This document shows positions 1 to 5,316 of a stretch of 8,482 nt of DNA, one piece after another. The position numbers and the translations under genes are program-made. This DNA comes from Anaerolineaceae bacterium. GTDB taxonomy: Bacteria; Chloroflexota; Anaerolineae; JAAYZQ01. The stretch covers positions 1 through 8,482 of the forward strand of contig JAAYZQ010000433.1 in assembly GCA_012514775.1 (NCBI GenBank). The letters run 5' to 3'. The first letter of the stretch is position 1, and every line of letters begins with the position of its first letter. Below the pieces are notes generated by a model, which saw nothing but the letters and a program-made list of their open reading frames with translations, was not told the origin of the DNA and searched no databases.

Positions 1-798
1 AATGGCACGCCCAGCGGCACGCCGACGGACTATCGGTTCACGGGCCAGCGTCAGGACAGCGGCCTGGGACTTTACCATATGGGGGCACGGTGGTATGACC
101 CTTATCTTGGCCGGTGGCTTAGTCCAGACTCGATTGTGCCGGATCCGGCCAATCCACAGTCGCTCAACAGATACTCCTACACCAGGAATAATCCGGTCAA
201 GTACCGCGACCCAACGGGGCATTACTCAGAAGACGAGATCATGACAGCTTTCGAAGCTTCTACCTGGGACGAAGTCTTAGACTTGTTCCGGCCAGATGGG
301 GCATTGGAGGGGTTGTGGGGGTGGTTGGAGATGTTGCGCAAGGCAAGCGACGGCGATTTGGCGATGTTTGGCGCTTTGGAAGGGAGCGGGATCAACGAGG
401 TTTCGCTTGGAGCTTTGCCAGGAAATATGGGACGCTTTAGCAGGGATAATTTGGGACACATCTTGGTTGGAGGTAAGGCAGCTAACGAGTTCGCTGAGGC
501 AGGTAGGGGTTACATCTACTCCCTGTTGAAAGAGAAAACAACAGGTGTTTACTCACTGGGCTACCGGACTTTGCCGACACAGTTGCACTTTCATGGACGC
601 GTGGTAAAGGGTGAAGGTGATTGGTCAGCGGTCTGGAACGACGCGATTGGCATCACCATTGATGCAGTTGGCCTCTTTGCCATTGCAAACGTGGAGATAG
701 CGCCAGCAAGTACAGCCATCGGTGGCGCTCTTCTCGGACGTTGTTCGTTGTCGCACCATTACTGGCCGCCGGCTGGTGGCTGTTCAAGCGAGCAGTGA
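1..798 (+). CDS. RHS/YD-repeat protein, C-terminal part (5' end outside window)
   Basis: The frame is open from base 1, so this is the last 265 residues of a longer protein. Residues 11-43 (YRFTGQ, GLGLYHMGARWYDPYLGRWL, SPD) and 56-74 (NRYSYTRNNPVKYRDPTGH) are the RHS repeat-associated core that ends the beta-cocoon shell in RHS proteins. DPTGH at 70-74 resembles the DPxG motif that borders the variable C-terminal domain in this family. After it come about 190 residues I do not recognise. They include Trp-rich segments, a GHILVGG stretch near residue 132 and a hydrophobic run (AIGITIDAVGLFAIAN). In RHS families the C-terminal domain is often a polymorphic toxin, but no catalytic motif is visible here, so a toxin role is unproven. 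Base composition is much lower in GC than the aromatic operon. The last ~20 residues (CSLSHHYWPPAGG) look unlike folded domain sequence, which hints at a frameshift. Confidence 0.9.
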   Translation, partial: NGTPSGTPTDYRFTGQRQDSGLGLYHMGARWYDPYLGRWLSPDSIVPDPANPQSLNRYSYTRNNPVKYRDPTGHYSEDEIMTAFEASTWDEVLDLFRPDGALEGLWGWLEMLRKASDGDLAMFGALEGSGINEVSLGALPGNMGRFSRDNLGHILVGGKAANEFAEAGRGYIYSLLKEKTTGVYSLGYRTLPTQLHFHGRVVKGEGDWSAVWNDAIGITIDAVGLFAIANVEIAPASTAIGGALLGRCSLSHHYWPPAGGCSSEQ

Positions 799-884
799 TA
801 AGGTCACGACATCTGATCGGTATGGTTCTCCCAGCTTTGCTTTTTTTGGCGAATCTGGTTCTGTCAGTCACTGGCGCGCAATAG
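741..884 (+). other. Hydrophobic reading frame overlapping the RHS 3' end; possible frameshifted continuation
   Basis: A frame different from the RHS frame, open from 663 and stopping with TAG at 882-884, encodes two membrane-like helices. One is LFVVAPLLAAGWWLF (about 744-788). The other is LIGMVLPALLFLANLVLSV (813-869). A basic loop, KRAVIRSRH, separates them. Two hydrophobic helices with a positive loop are unlikely in random sequence. No good ribosome binding site precedes TTG 741. An internal GTG at 795 overlaps the RHS stop as GTGA but also lacks a clear Shine-Dalgarno. The simplest readings are the true C-terminus of the RHS protein displaced by an indel around 725-745, or a remnant of a small membrane protein such as an immunity protein. 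Neither is established. Confidence 0.3.
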
Positions 885-932
885 CGACTGCCTTTCCGCG
901 CCCCAGCCGCGGCTCCAGGCGCCTTCCCGCTC

Positions 933-1024
933 GAATCACCGAGTCGCTGAAGGAGTGAGACCACTGATGGTCACGAGCCATCAGTGCCCTCACCCTTTTC
1001 ATCCCTTCAGTGATTCAGTCATTC
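933..1024. repeat. Imperfect nested inverted repeat, about 92 bp
   Basis: The outer arms at 933-953 and 1004-1024 are complementary at 17 of 21 positions, and two of the four mismatches would be G-U pairs in RNA. They enclose a perfect 9-bp stem (962-970 with 978-986) and a 5-bp stem (955-959 with 989-993). It lies in the gene-free gap between two convergent genes. It could be a small non-autonomous repeat element or simply a strong terminator region. No target-site duplication was identified. Confidence 0.5.
950..999 (+). terminator. Probable intrinsic terminator after the RHS gene
   Basis: AAGG (950-953) pairs with CCTT (994-997), GTGAG (955-959) with CTCAC (989-993), and CACTGATGG (962-970) with CCATCAGTG (978-986). 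The apical loop is TCACGAG, with small interruptions in the stem. The 3' side runs into a short T tract (CCTTTTC). It faces convergent genes and so may stop both, but the minus-strand side has no T tract. This is moderate evidence only. Confidence 0.5.
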
Positions 1025-1034
1025 AATGATTCAG
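1006..1034. repeat. Tandem 8-mer, about 3.6 copies
   Basis: The units TTCAGTGA, TTCAGTCA, TTCAATGA and a partial TTCAG follow head to tail. The right arm of the larger inverted repeat is made of this array. A related 8-mer pattern occurs in inverted orientation at 933-953. It lies just beyond the 3' end of the minus-strand GyrI-like gene, and its function is unknown. Confidence 0.6.
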
Positions 1035-1046
1035 CAGCGCTTGTCC

Positions 1047-1511
1047 CTACTCCGCGATGGGCAGCATCAGGTCCAGCACCAGCCAGTCATCGCTGATGGA
1101 TATGTGCTTTTCCAGCCACTGGTGCGAGGCGAGACGATAGCGACTGTTCTCGCCCCACATCAGCAGCCGCTGCCACACGGACGGCATCTCTTCGCCGCGC
1201 CCTTCGAAGCGCGTCACAGCGTACAGGCCGCCCTCCACGTCCTTGACCGTGGCCTCGCCGTCCGCACCCAGCGGCGTGCTGGCGTCGACGTCTGTCCAGA
1301 ACTCGTAGCCATAGTTCGGGCTTCCGGGCGCAGGGTCCGGGTTGTTAAAGCCATAGGTCCGGAGATGCTCCGCGTCGCCCTCCAGCCCACGCGCTTTGGC
1401 CCAGGCCAACAGCTTTTCCCAGGCGATCATTTCGGGCTGCGGCCCGAACGCGTGCGCGCTGGCTACCCGCCGTGCCGGCAGCCGCTCGATCCGCACTTCC
1501 AACTCGTCCAT
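1047..1511 (-). CDS. GyrI-like / AraC-type effector-binding domain protein
   Basis: This is a 154-residue stand-alone protein of the SbmC/GyrI-like small-molecule-binding superfamily. The strand-helix pattern fits two SHS2 modules. VRIERLPARRVASAHAFG (residues 6-23) is followed by a helix (WEKLLAWAKARGL, 31-43), then YGFNNPDPAPGSPNYGYEFW (53-72). GGLYAVTRFEG (94-104) is followed by WQRLLMWGENS (113-123) and a final strand (LVLDLMLPI). There is no DNA-binding domain, so it probably binds a hydrophobic or cationic ligand, as in the BmrR and Rob effector domains; the ligand is unknown. The start is set by GGAGGAGGTGA just upstream on the minus strand. It is transcribed away from the WYL regulator and shares its promoter region, which suggests that regulator controls it. 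Confidence 0.8.
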   Translation of the reverse strand: MDELEVRIERLPARRVASAHAFGPQPEMIAWEKLLAWAKARGLEGDAEHLRTYGFNNPDPAPGSPNYGYEFWTDVDASTPLGADGEATVKDVEGGLYAVTRFEGRGEEMPSVWQRLLMWGENSRYRLASHQWLEKHISISDDWLVLDLMLPIAE

Positions 1512-1538
1512 CGCTCACCTCCTCCGTGGATTTGCCTC

Positions 1539-1544
1539 ATTGTA
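1539..1544 (-). promoter_or_regulatory. Candidate -10 box for the GyrI-like gene
   Basis: Read on the minus strand this is TACAAT, about 28 bases from the start codon and upstream of the Shine-Dalgarno. No good -35 hexamer lies 16-18 bases away. The nearest TTGACA-like word is CTGACA inside the inverted repeat, at a 22-base spacing, which is too long for an ordinary sigma-70 promoter. Confidence 0.4.
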
Positions 1545-1550
1545 ACCCAC

Positions 1551-1577
1551 AATACCTGACATCTTTTGTCAGGTATT
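1551..1577. promoter_or_regulatory. Perfect inverted-repeat operator between divergent genes
   Basis: AATACCTGACA (1551-1561) and TGTCAGGTATT (1567-1577) are exact reverse complements separated by TCTTT. The element lies between the two divergent -10 boxes. A dimeric regulator bound here could control both genes, and the adjacent HTH/WYL protein is the obvious candidate. As RNA it could also fold, but it lies upstream of both predicted transcription starts, so a DNA operator is preferred. Confidence 0.75.
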
Positions 1578-1582
1578 TTCAT

Positions 1583-1588
1583 TATAAT
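1583..1588 (+). promoter_or_regulatory. Consensus -10 box (TATAAT) for the WYL regulator gene
   Basis: TATAAT is a perfect -10 hexamer. It would start transcription near 1595, just ahead of GGAGG (1598-1602) and the ATG at 1610. A -35 at normal spacing is poor. CTGACA at 1556-1561, in the inverted repeat, is 21 bases away. The promoter may therefore be weak or need an activator. Confidence 0.55.
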
Positions 1589-1609
1589 GGAGAAACTGGA
1601 GGTGGTAGC

Positions 1610-2635
1610 ATGCGGGCCGATCGCTTGTTGTCCACGCTGATGATCCTGCAAGCCCGCGGCCGGGTGACGGCCGAGGCGCTGGCGGAAGAGCTGGAGGTGT
1701 CGGTGCGCACCATCTACCGGGACCTGGACGCTCTGAGCGCGGCCGGCGTGCCGGTCTATGCCGAACGGGGCCCCGGAGGCGGCTGCGCGCTGCTCGACAG
1801 TTATCGCACGACGCTCACCGGCCTGACCGATGCGGAGGTGCAGGCTCTGTTTGTGATGAGCCTCCCGGCGGCGTTGGTCCAGCTTGGCTTGGGCCCCGAG
1901 ATCAAGGCTGCCATGCTCAAGCTGAACGCCGCGCTGCCCGCCGAGCGCCGGCAGGACGAGGACTGGGTCCGCCAGCGCATCCACCTCGACTGGTCGGGCG
2001 ACGCCCGGCGCCACGAGCCGGTGCCGCACTTGCCCGTGCTCAAGCAGGCGGTGTGGGAAGATCGCCGGGTGCGCCTCGTGCACCGGCTGCCGTCCGGCCC
2101 GGGAATGGTGTCCCTCGAGCGGCTGGTCGATCCCCTGGGCCTGGTCACCCTGGCGGGCGACTGGCACCTGGTGTGCCGCGCCGGGGGCCGGCTGCGGGTC
2201 TATCGCGTGGCCAGCCTCGTGGACGCGACGATGACCGCTGAGATGTTCGAGCGGCCCGCCGGCTTTGACCTGGCCGCCTTCTGGGCAGAGTGGCGCGCGG
2301 AGCGCCGGGTCAGCCGCGGGCGCTATGCGGCCAACGTGCGGGTCTTGCCCCACGCCGTTCCCTGGCTGCCCCTGATGCTCGGCGCTGCCGTCCAGGAGCA
2401 GCTCGAAACCCCCGCCGACGATGCCCAGGCCGGCGATGGCGGCATCGTCCTCACCCTGTCGTACGACAGCCTGGAGTCGGCTCGCGGCCACCTCCTCAGC
2501 CTCGGCGCCGCCGTGGAGGTCCTGGAGCCCCTGCCGCTGCGGCTCAGCCTGGCCGATTACGCGGCCCAGGTGGCGGCCCTGTACGGCGCCGCCCCGGACG
2601 GCCAGGCCGCGCCATCTCTCCCCCGGCCGGCCTGA
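1610..2635 (+). CDS. YafY-type HTH/WYL-domain transcriptional regulator
   Basis: This 341-residue protein is a typical length for YafY/PafC-like regulators. Residues 5-57 are an HTH_11/DeoR-type winged helix ([20 protein letters not shown], then [13 protein letters not shown] as the wing). Residues about 137-205 form a WYL domain in which the signature triad reads WHL (185-187), followed by VYRVASL. Residues about 240-325 match the C-terminal extension seen in such proteins ([11 protein letters not shown], then [20 protein letters not shown]). WYL domains are ligand sensors in known families; the ligand here is unknown. The start is fixed by GGAGG seven bases upstream, and the longer in-frame extension from 1472 would run through the operator and promoter. 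It probably autoregulates and controls the divergent GyrI-like gene through the inverted repeat at 1551-1577. Confidence 0.9.
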   Translation: MRADRLLSTLMILQARGRVTAEALAEELEVSVRTIYRDLDALSAAGVPVYAERGPGGGCALLDSYRTTLTGLTDAEVQALFVMSLPAALVQLGLGPEIKAAMLKLNAALPAERRQDEDWVRQRIHLDWSGDARRHEPVPHLPVLKQAVWEDRRVRLVHRLPSGPGMVSLERLVDPLGLVTLAGDWHLVCRAGGRLRVYRVASLVDATMTAEMFERPAGFDLAAFWAEWRAERRVSRGRYAANVRVLPHAVPWLPLMLGAAVQEQLETPADDAQAGDGGIVLTLSYDSLESARGHLLSLGAAVEVLEPLPLRLSLADYAAQVAALYGAAPDGQAAPSLPRPA

Positions 2636-2688
2636 CCGCGGCAGGCCCGGTTACCATACCGAGAACCGCCAGGGCCCCTGCCGCGATT

Positions 2689-2717
2689 TTGACAATTTTC
2701 GGCTTCTGTGCTATCAT
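2689..2717 (+). promoter_or_regulatory. Near-consensus sigma-70 promoter of the aromatic operon
   Basis: TTGACA (2689-2694) is a perfect -35 box. A 17-base spacer of AT-richer sequence follows, then TATCAT (2712-2717), one mismatch from the -10 consensus. Transcription is predicted to start near 2724-2726, about 20 bases before the leader peptide start. The AT-rich promoter stands out from the GC-rich surroundings. The gap after the upstream regulator gene (2636-2688) shows nothing else convincing. Confidence 0.85.
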
Positions 2718-2744
2718 GCCCGGCACGTGTGAGAGGAGAGGACC

Positions 2745-2885
2745 GTGCCCGGCAAGCAGGAATGCCATCATCCACATAGCGCACGATCGACCGGTGCCCC
2801 TGGCCCCGGCCTCTCTCCTGCCCGCGCGCCGTTTGCCTTCGAGTATTTTGGTTACTTTTATCCCCGGTCGGGGGTGGTGGCATGA
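2745..2885 (+). CDS. Phe/Tyr-rich attenuator leader peptide (46 aa)
   Basis: This short ORF starts with GTG at 2745, six bases after AGGAG (2734-2738), and ends at TGA 2883-2885. Residues 30-39 read [10 protein letters not shown]: four Phe and three Tyr in ten codons (2832-2861), with no Trp. This resembles the run of Phe codons in the enterobacterial PheL leader. The peptide sits between a strong promoter and an intrinsic terminator, upstream of an operon making exactly Phe and Tyr. A ribosome starved of Phe-tRNA or Tyr-tRNA would stall at 2832-2861, leaving 2876-2891 free to form the antiterminator. With adequate tRNA it would reach the stop codon and cover that segment. It is longer than PheL (15 residues). 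The N-terminal 29 residues show no recognisable domain. The peptide product itself probably has no other role. Confidence 0.8.
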   Translation: MPGKQECHHPHSARSTGAPGPGLSPARAPFAFEYFGYFYPRSGVVA

Positions 2886-2952
2886 CGCGCGGGAGGGATC
2901 TACCCGGGTAGATCGAGCAGATCGAGACAAGCCAAACGAGCGTGGAGCCACC
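2762..2952 (+). promoter_or_regulatory. Alternative RNA helices of the attenuator (segments 1:2 and 2:3)
   Basis: Segment 2 (2876-2891) can pair with segment 3 (2937-2952). GGTGGC pairs with GCCACC, then after a 3x3 internal loop ACGC (2885-2888) pairs with GCGT (2940-2943), and CG with CG, giving 12 Watson-Crick pairs. This antiterminator uses up seven bases of the terminator's 5' arm. Segment 2 can also pair upstream: ATGCCATCATCC (2762-2773) with GGGTGGTGGCAT (2872-2883), ten Watson-Crick pairs and two G-U. That pairing would favour termination when the leader is not translated. These pairings were found by eye and their energies were not computed. Confidence 0.6.
2897..2914. repeat. Perfect 18-bp palindrome in the leader RNA
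   Basis: GATCTACCCGGGTAGATC is a perfect palindrome between the leader stop codon and the terminator. As RNA it folds into a 7-bp stem with a CCGG loop, inside the loop of the proposed antiterminator. AGATCGAG is then repeated directly at 2910-2917 and 2919-2926. It may act as a pause hairpin or bring segments 2 and 3 together. A protein operator is an alternative. Confidence 0.6.
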
Positions 2953-2973
2953 GGCCCACGCTCGTTTCATTTT
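2934..2973 (+). terminator. Intrinsic terminator of the attenuator
   Basis: AAACGAGCGTGG (2934-2945) and CCACGCTCGTTT (2956-2967) form a perfect 12-bp stem with a 10-base loop. The T-rich tail TTTCATTTT (2965-2973) follows. It lies 46 bases before the aroH start and after the leader peptide, so it would stop transcription before the operon unless the antiterminator forms. Confidence 0.85.
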
Positions 2974-3000
2974 GCCCGGCCCCGGCGGCAGAGGCCGGGC
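2974..3000 (+). promoter_or_regulatory. GC-rich hairpin between attenuator and aroH ribosome binding site
   Basis: GCCCGGCC (2974-2981) and GGCCGGGC (2993-3000) form a perfect 8-bp stem with an 11-base loop. No T tract follows, so it is not a second terminator. It ends seven bases before AGGGAGGG, the aroH Shine-Dalgarno. It might protect the 5' end of the read-through transcript or tune aroH translation. Confidence 0.5.
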
Positions 3001-3018
3001 GCAGAAAGGGAGGGAAGC

Positions 3019-3402
3019 ATGGCCTGTCGAGGAATACGCGGCGCGACGACGGTCGAGGCCAACACGGCCGAGGCCATCCTGGACGCCACCGGCGAGCTGC
3101 TGGCCGCCATGGCCGAGGCCAACGGACTTGCGGCCGAGGACATTGCCAGCGCCGTGTTCACCGTCACGGCCGACCTGGACGCCGCCTTTCCGGCGCAGGC
3201 CGCCAGGCAGCTCGGCTGGCACCAGGTGCCCCTCCTCGACGCGCTCGAGATCCCCGTGCCGGGCAGCCTGCCCCGCTGCGTGCGGGTGCTGCTCCACTGG
3301 AATACGAGCAGGAGCCAGGCCGAGATACGGCACGTCTACCTGCGCGGCGCGGCGGGCCTGCGCCCGGACCTGAATGGCCGGGACGGGCCCGCCGTCTCAT
3401 AG
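3019..3402 (+). CDS. aroH: Chorismate mutase, AroH type
   Basis: AroH rearranges chorismate to prephenate, the branch point to Phe and Tyr, in the cytoplasm. The protein has 127 residues, the length of the Bacillus subtilis enzyme. It carries the family start [13 protein letters not shown] (4-16), with Arg7 in the active-site position. [12 protein letters not shown] (55-66) includes Phe57 and Arg63. Glu77 and Arg89 (CVRV) correspond to B. subtilis Glu78 and Arg90. RHVYL (104-108) includes the active-site Tyr107, and LRPDL lies near the C-terminus. The position of B. subtilis Cys75 appears to be Asp74, which may alter a substrate contact. Such enzymes form trimers with no regulatory domain. 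The ATG at 3019 follows AGGGAGGG at good spacing and matches the family N-terminus; the open frame upstream runs through the attenuator and is not coding. It is the first structural gene, 24 bases before pheA. Confidence 0.95.
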   Translation: MACRGIRGATTVEANTAEAILDATGELLAAMAEANGLAAEDIASAVFTVTADLDAAFPAQAARQLGWHQVPLLDALEIPVPGSLPRCVRVLLHWNTSRSQAEIRHVYLRGAAGLRPDLNGRDGPAVS

Positions 3403-3426
3403 AATCACGCACTGCCGGAGGAGAAG

Positions 3427-4275
3427 GTGAAGAGGATCGCGTTTCAGGGCGAAAAGGGAGCCTATTCCGAGGAGGCCATCCACCAGACGATGGGGCCAGA
3501 CGCGGAGACGATGCCTTGCCGGGATCTGGAGGGCATATTTGAAGCTGTGGAAACCGGGCAGGCCGAGAGCGGTGTGCTGCCCGTGGAGAACTCGACGGCC
3601 GGGTCCATCTACCAGGCCTACGACCTGCTCCTCAACCACGATCTGCGGGTGTGCGGCGAGATCATCTTTCGCGTCCGCCACGCCCTCCTGGCCGTGCCCG
3701 GGACGTCGCCCGAGGCCATCCGCCGCGTGCGCTCCCATCCCCAGGCCCTGGCCCAGTCGGAGCGCTACCTGGCCGACCGGGGCTGGCTGGCCGAGTCGGC
3801 CTACGACACGGCGGGCAGCGCCCGCGACCTGGCGGCCGATCCCCGGCCCGAGGTGGCGGTGATCGCCAGCCGCCTGGCCGGCCAGCTCTACGGCCTGGAG
3901 GAGCTGGACTATGGCATCGAGGATTCGAGACAGAACTACACGCGGTTTTTCATCCTGAGCCTGGAGGAGCCGCCGCGCGCCCAGCGCAACAAGACGTCCC
4001 TGGTCTTTTGCACGCGCCATCATCCCGGGGCGCTGTACGAGTGCATGGGCGAGTTTGCCCAGCGGGGCATCAACCTGTGCAAGATCGAGTCGCGCCCCCG
4101 GCTGAACCTGCCCTGGCAGTACATCTTTTACCTCGACTTTGAGGGACACTGCCGCGACCCGCTGTGCGAGGCGGCCCTCATGGGCCTGCTGCGGCGTGCC
4201 TCCTTTGTCAAGCTCCTCGGCTCCTACCCTGCAGCGACCACGCCACTGCCCGGTGCCCGGGCCGGGGAAGAGTAG
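3427..4275 (+). CDS. pheA: Prephenate dehydratase with C-terminal ACT domain
   Basis: This 282-residue stand-alone enzyme converts prephenate to phenylpyruvate, the committed Phe step. The catalytic PDT domain spans residues 3 to about 180. It shows [12 protein letters not shown] (6-17), [10 protein letters not shown] (52-61), SHPQALAQ (103-110) and NYTRFF (170-175); the Thr in the TRF motif is the family's catalytic residue. Residues about 188-267 form the ACT domain, with PGALYE (200-205) and KIESRP (219-224), the motifs that bind Phe at the dimer interface. Feedback inhibition by Phe is therefore expected. There is no fused chorismate mutase, since AroH is separate just upstream. The start is GTG, five bases after GGAGG (3417-3421), and family alignment supports it. 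About 15 residues after the ACT domain are unconserved. Confidence 0.96.
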   Translation: MKRIAFQGEKGAYSEEAIHQTMGPDAETMPCRDLEGIFEAVETGQAESGVLPVENSTAGSIYQAYDLLLNHDLRVCGEIIFRVRHALLAVPGTSPEAIRRVRSHPQALAQSERYLADRGWLAESAYDTAGSARDLAADPRPEVAVIASRLAGQLYGLEELDYGIEDSRQNYTRFFILSLEEPPRAQRNKTSLVFCTRHHPGALYECMGEFAQRGINLCKIESRPRLNLPWQYIFYLDFEGHCRDPLCEAALMGLLRRASFVKLLGSYPAATTPLPGARAGEE

Positions 4276-4301
4276 AATCGAAAGCGATGGGAGGTGAACC
4301 C

Positions 4302-5315
4302 ATGATCGTCGTCATGAAAGTGAATGCAACGCGCGGCCAGATCGTGAACGTGACGGCCCGCATCGAAGGGATGGGCTGCCAGGCCCACATCTCCGAGGGC
4401 CAGGAGCGAACCATCATCGGCATCATCGGCAACGGGCGGCCCCTGGACCGCGAGCAGCTCGAGCGACTGGATGGCGTCGACCGGGCGGTGCCCGTGCTCC
4501 GGCCCTTCAAACTGTCCAGCCGCGACTTTCATCCCCAGGACACGGTGGTGCCCATCAACGGCGTCGCCGTCGGCGGCAAGAAGCTGATGATCATGGCCGG
4601 CCCCTGCGCCGTGGAGGACGAGGCGCAGATCCTGGCGGCGGCCCGGGCCGTGCGCGAGGCGGGGGCCCACATGCTCCGCGGCGGCGCCTTCAAGCCCCGC
4701 AGCTCGCCCTACAGCTTCCAGGGCCTGGGCGAGGAGGGACTCAAGCTCCTGGCCCTCGCCCGCGAGGAGACGGGCCTGCCCGTCGTCACGGAGGTCATTG
4801 CCCCCGAACAGGTGTCCCTCGTCGCGGCCTATGCCGACGTGCTGCAGATCGGCGCCCGCAACATGCAGAACTATGCGCTGCTCCACGCTGTGGGCGAATC
4901 GCAGCGGCCGGTGCTGTTAAAGCGGGGCATGATGTCCACCGTGGAAGAGTTGCTCATGTCGGCCGAGTACATCCTGTCCCACGGCAACGACCGCATTATC
5001 CTCTGCGAGCGGGGCATTCGCACGTTCGAGAAGTACACGCGCAACACGCTGGACATCAATGCCGTGCCGCTGCTCAAGCAGCTCACCCACCTGCCCGTCG
5101 TCGTCGACCCCAGCCACGCCACGGGCAAGTGGGAGCTGGTGGCCGCCACGTCCAGGGCGGCCGTCGCCGCCGGCGCCGACGGCCTGATCGTCGAGGTCCA
5201 TCCCCATCCGGAACAGGCCCTGTCCGACGGCGCCCAGTCGCTAAAGCCGGAGGTCTTTCAGCGCCTGATGGAGCAGGTGCGCGCCGTGGCCGGGGCCGTG
5301 GGCCGGGAGCTGTGA
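4302..5315 (+). CDS. aroF: DAHP synthase, type I-beta with ferredoxin-like regulatory domain
   Basis: This enzyme (3-deoxy-7-phosphoheptulonate synthase) condenses phosphoenolpyruvate and erythrose 4-phosphate, the first shikimate-pathway step. Of its 337 residues, 1-70 form an N-terminal ferredoxin-like domain ([14 protein letters not shown]). In the Thermotoga enzyme this domain mediates inhibition by Tyr and Phe. The TIM barrel follows, with MAGPCAVE (98-105), [15 protein letters not shown] (127-141), QIGARNMQN (182-190), LLKRGM (205-210), CERGIRTFE (235-243), VDPSHATG (268-275) and [15 protein letters not shown] (299-313). Cys102 and the conserved His, Glu and Asp of the last motifs fit the metal site. 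ATG 4302 is chosen because GGAGG (4290-4294) lies seven bases upstream. The ATG at 4287 would put that site inside the gene. The pheA-aroF gap is 26 bases. The symbol aroF is used broadly; some annotations call this form aroG or aroA(G). Confidence 0.96.
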   Translation: MIVVMKVNATRGQIVNVTARIEGMGCQAHISEGQERTIIGIIGNGRPLDREQLERLDGVDRAVPVLRPFKLSSRDFHPQDTVVPINGVAVGGKKLMIMAGPCAVEDEAQILAAARAVREAGAHMLRGGAFKPRSSPYSFQGLGEEGLKLLALAREETGLPVVTEVIAPEQVSLVAAYADVLQIGARNMQNYALLHAVGESQRPVLLKRGMMSTVEELLMSAEYILSHGNDRIILCERGIRTFEKYTRNTLDINAVPLLKQLTHLPVVVDPSHATGKWELVAATSRAAVAAGADGLIVEVHPHPEQALSDGAQSLKPEVFQRLMEQVRAVAGAVGREL

Positions 5316-5316
5316 G

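Noticed and set aside
722..958. Third-frame ORF after the RHS end
   Set aside because: Its translation is polar and low in domain-like pattern, it has no ribosome binding site, and it runs through the inverted-repeat region.
2870..2973. T-box riboswitch upstream of aroH
   Set aside because: GGGTGGTGGCATGACGCG loosely recalls the T-box antiterminator, but the conserved GGUGGNACCGCG motif is not present. The F/Y-rich translated ORF with its own Shine-Dalgarno explains the region better.
2974..3000. Second intrinsic terminator before aroH
   Set aside because: The stem is perfect, but purine-rich sequence and the ribosome binding site follow it, with no T tract.
2290..3018. Long open frame upstream of and in frame with aroH
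   Set aside because: It overlaps the WYL regulator gene in another frame, the promoter and the attenuator. GC-rich sequence leaves many stop-free shadows, and the AroH family N-terminus begins at 3019.
4287..4301. Alternative aroF start at ATG 4287
   Set aside because: It would put the good Shine-Dalgarno GGAGG (4290-4294) inside the gene, and family proteins begin at the ferredoxin-like strand encoded from 4302.
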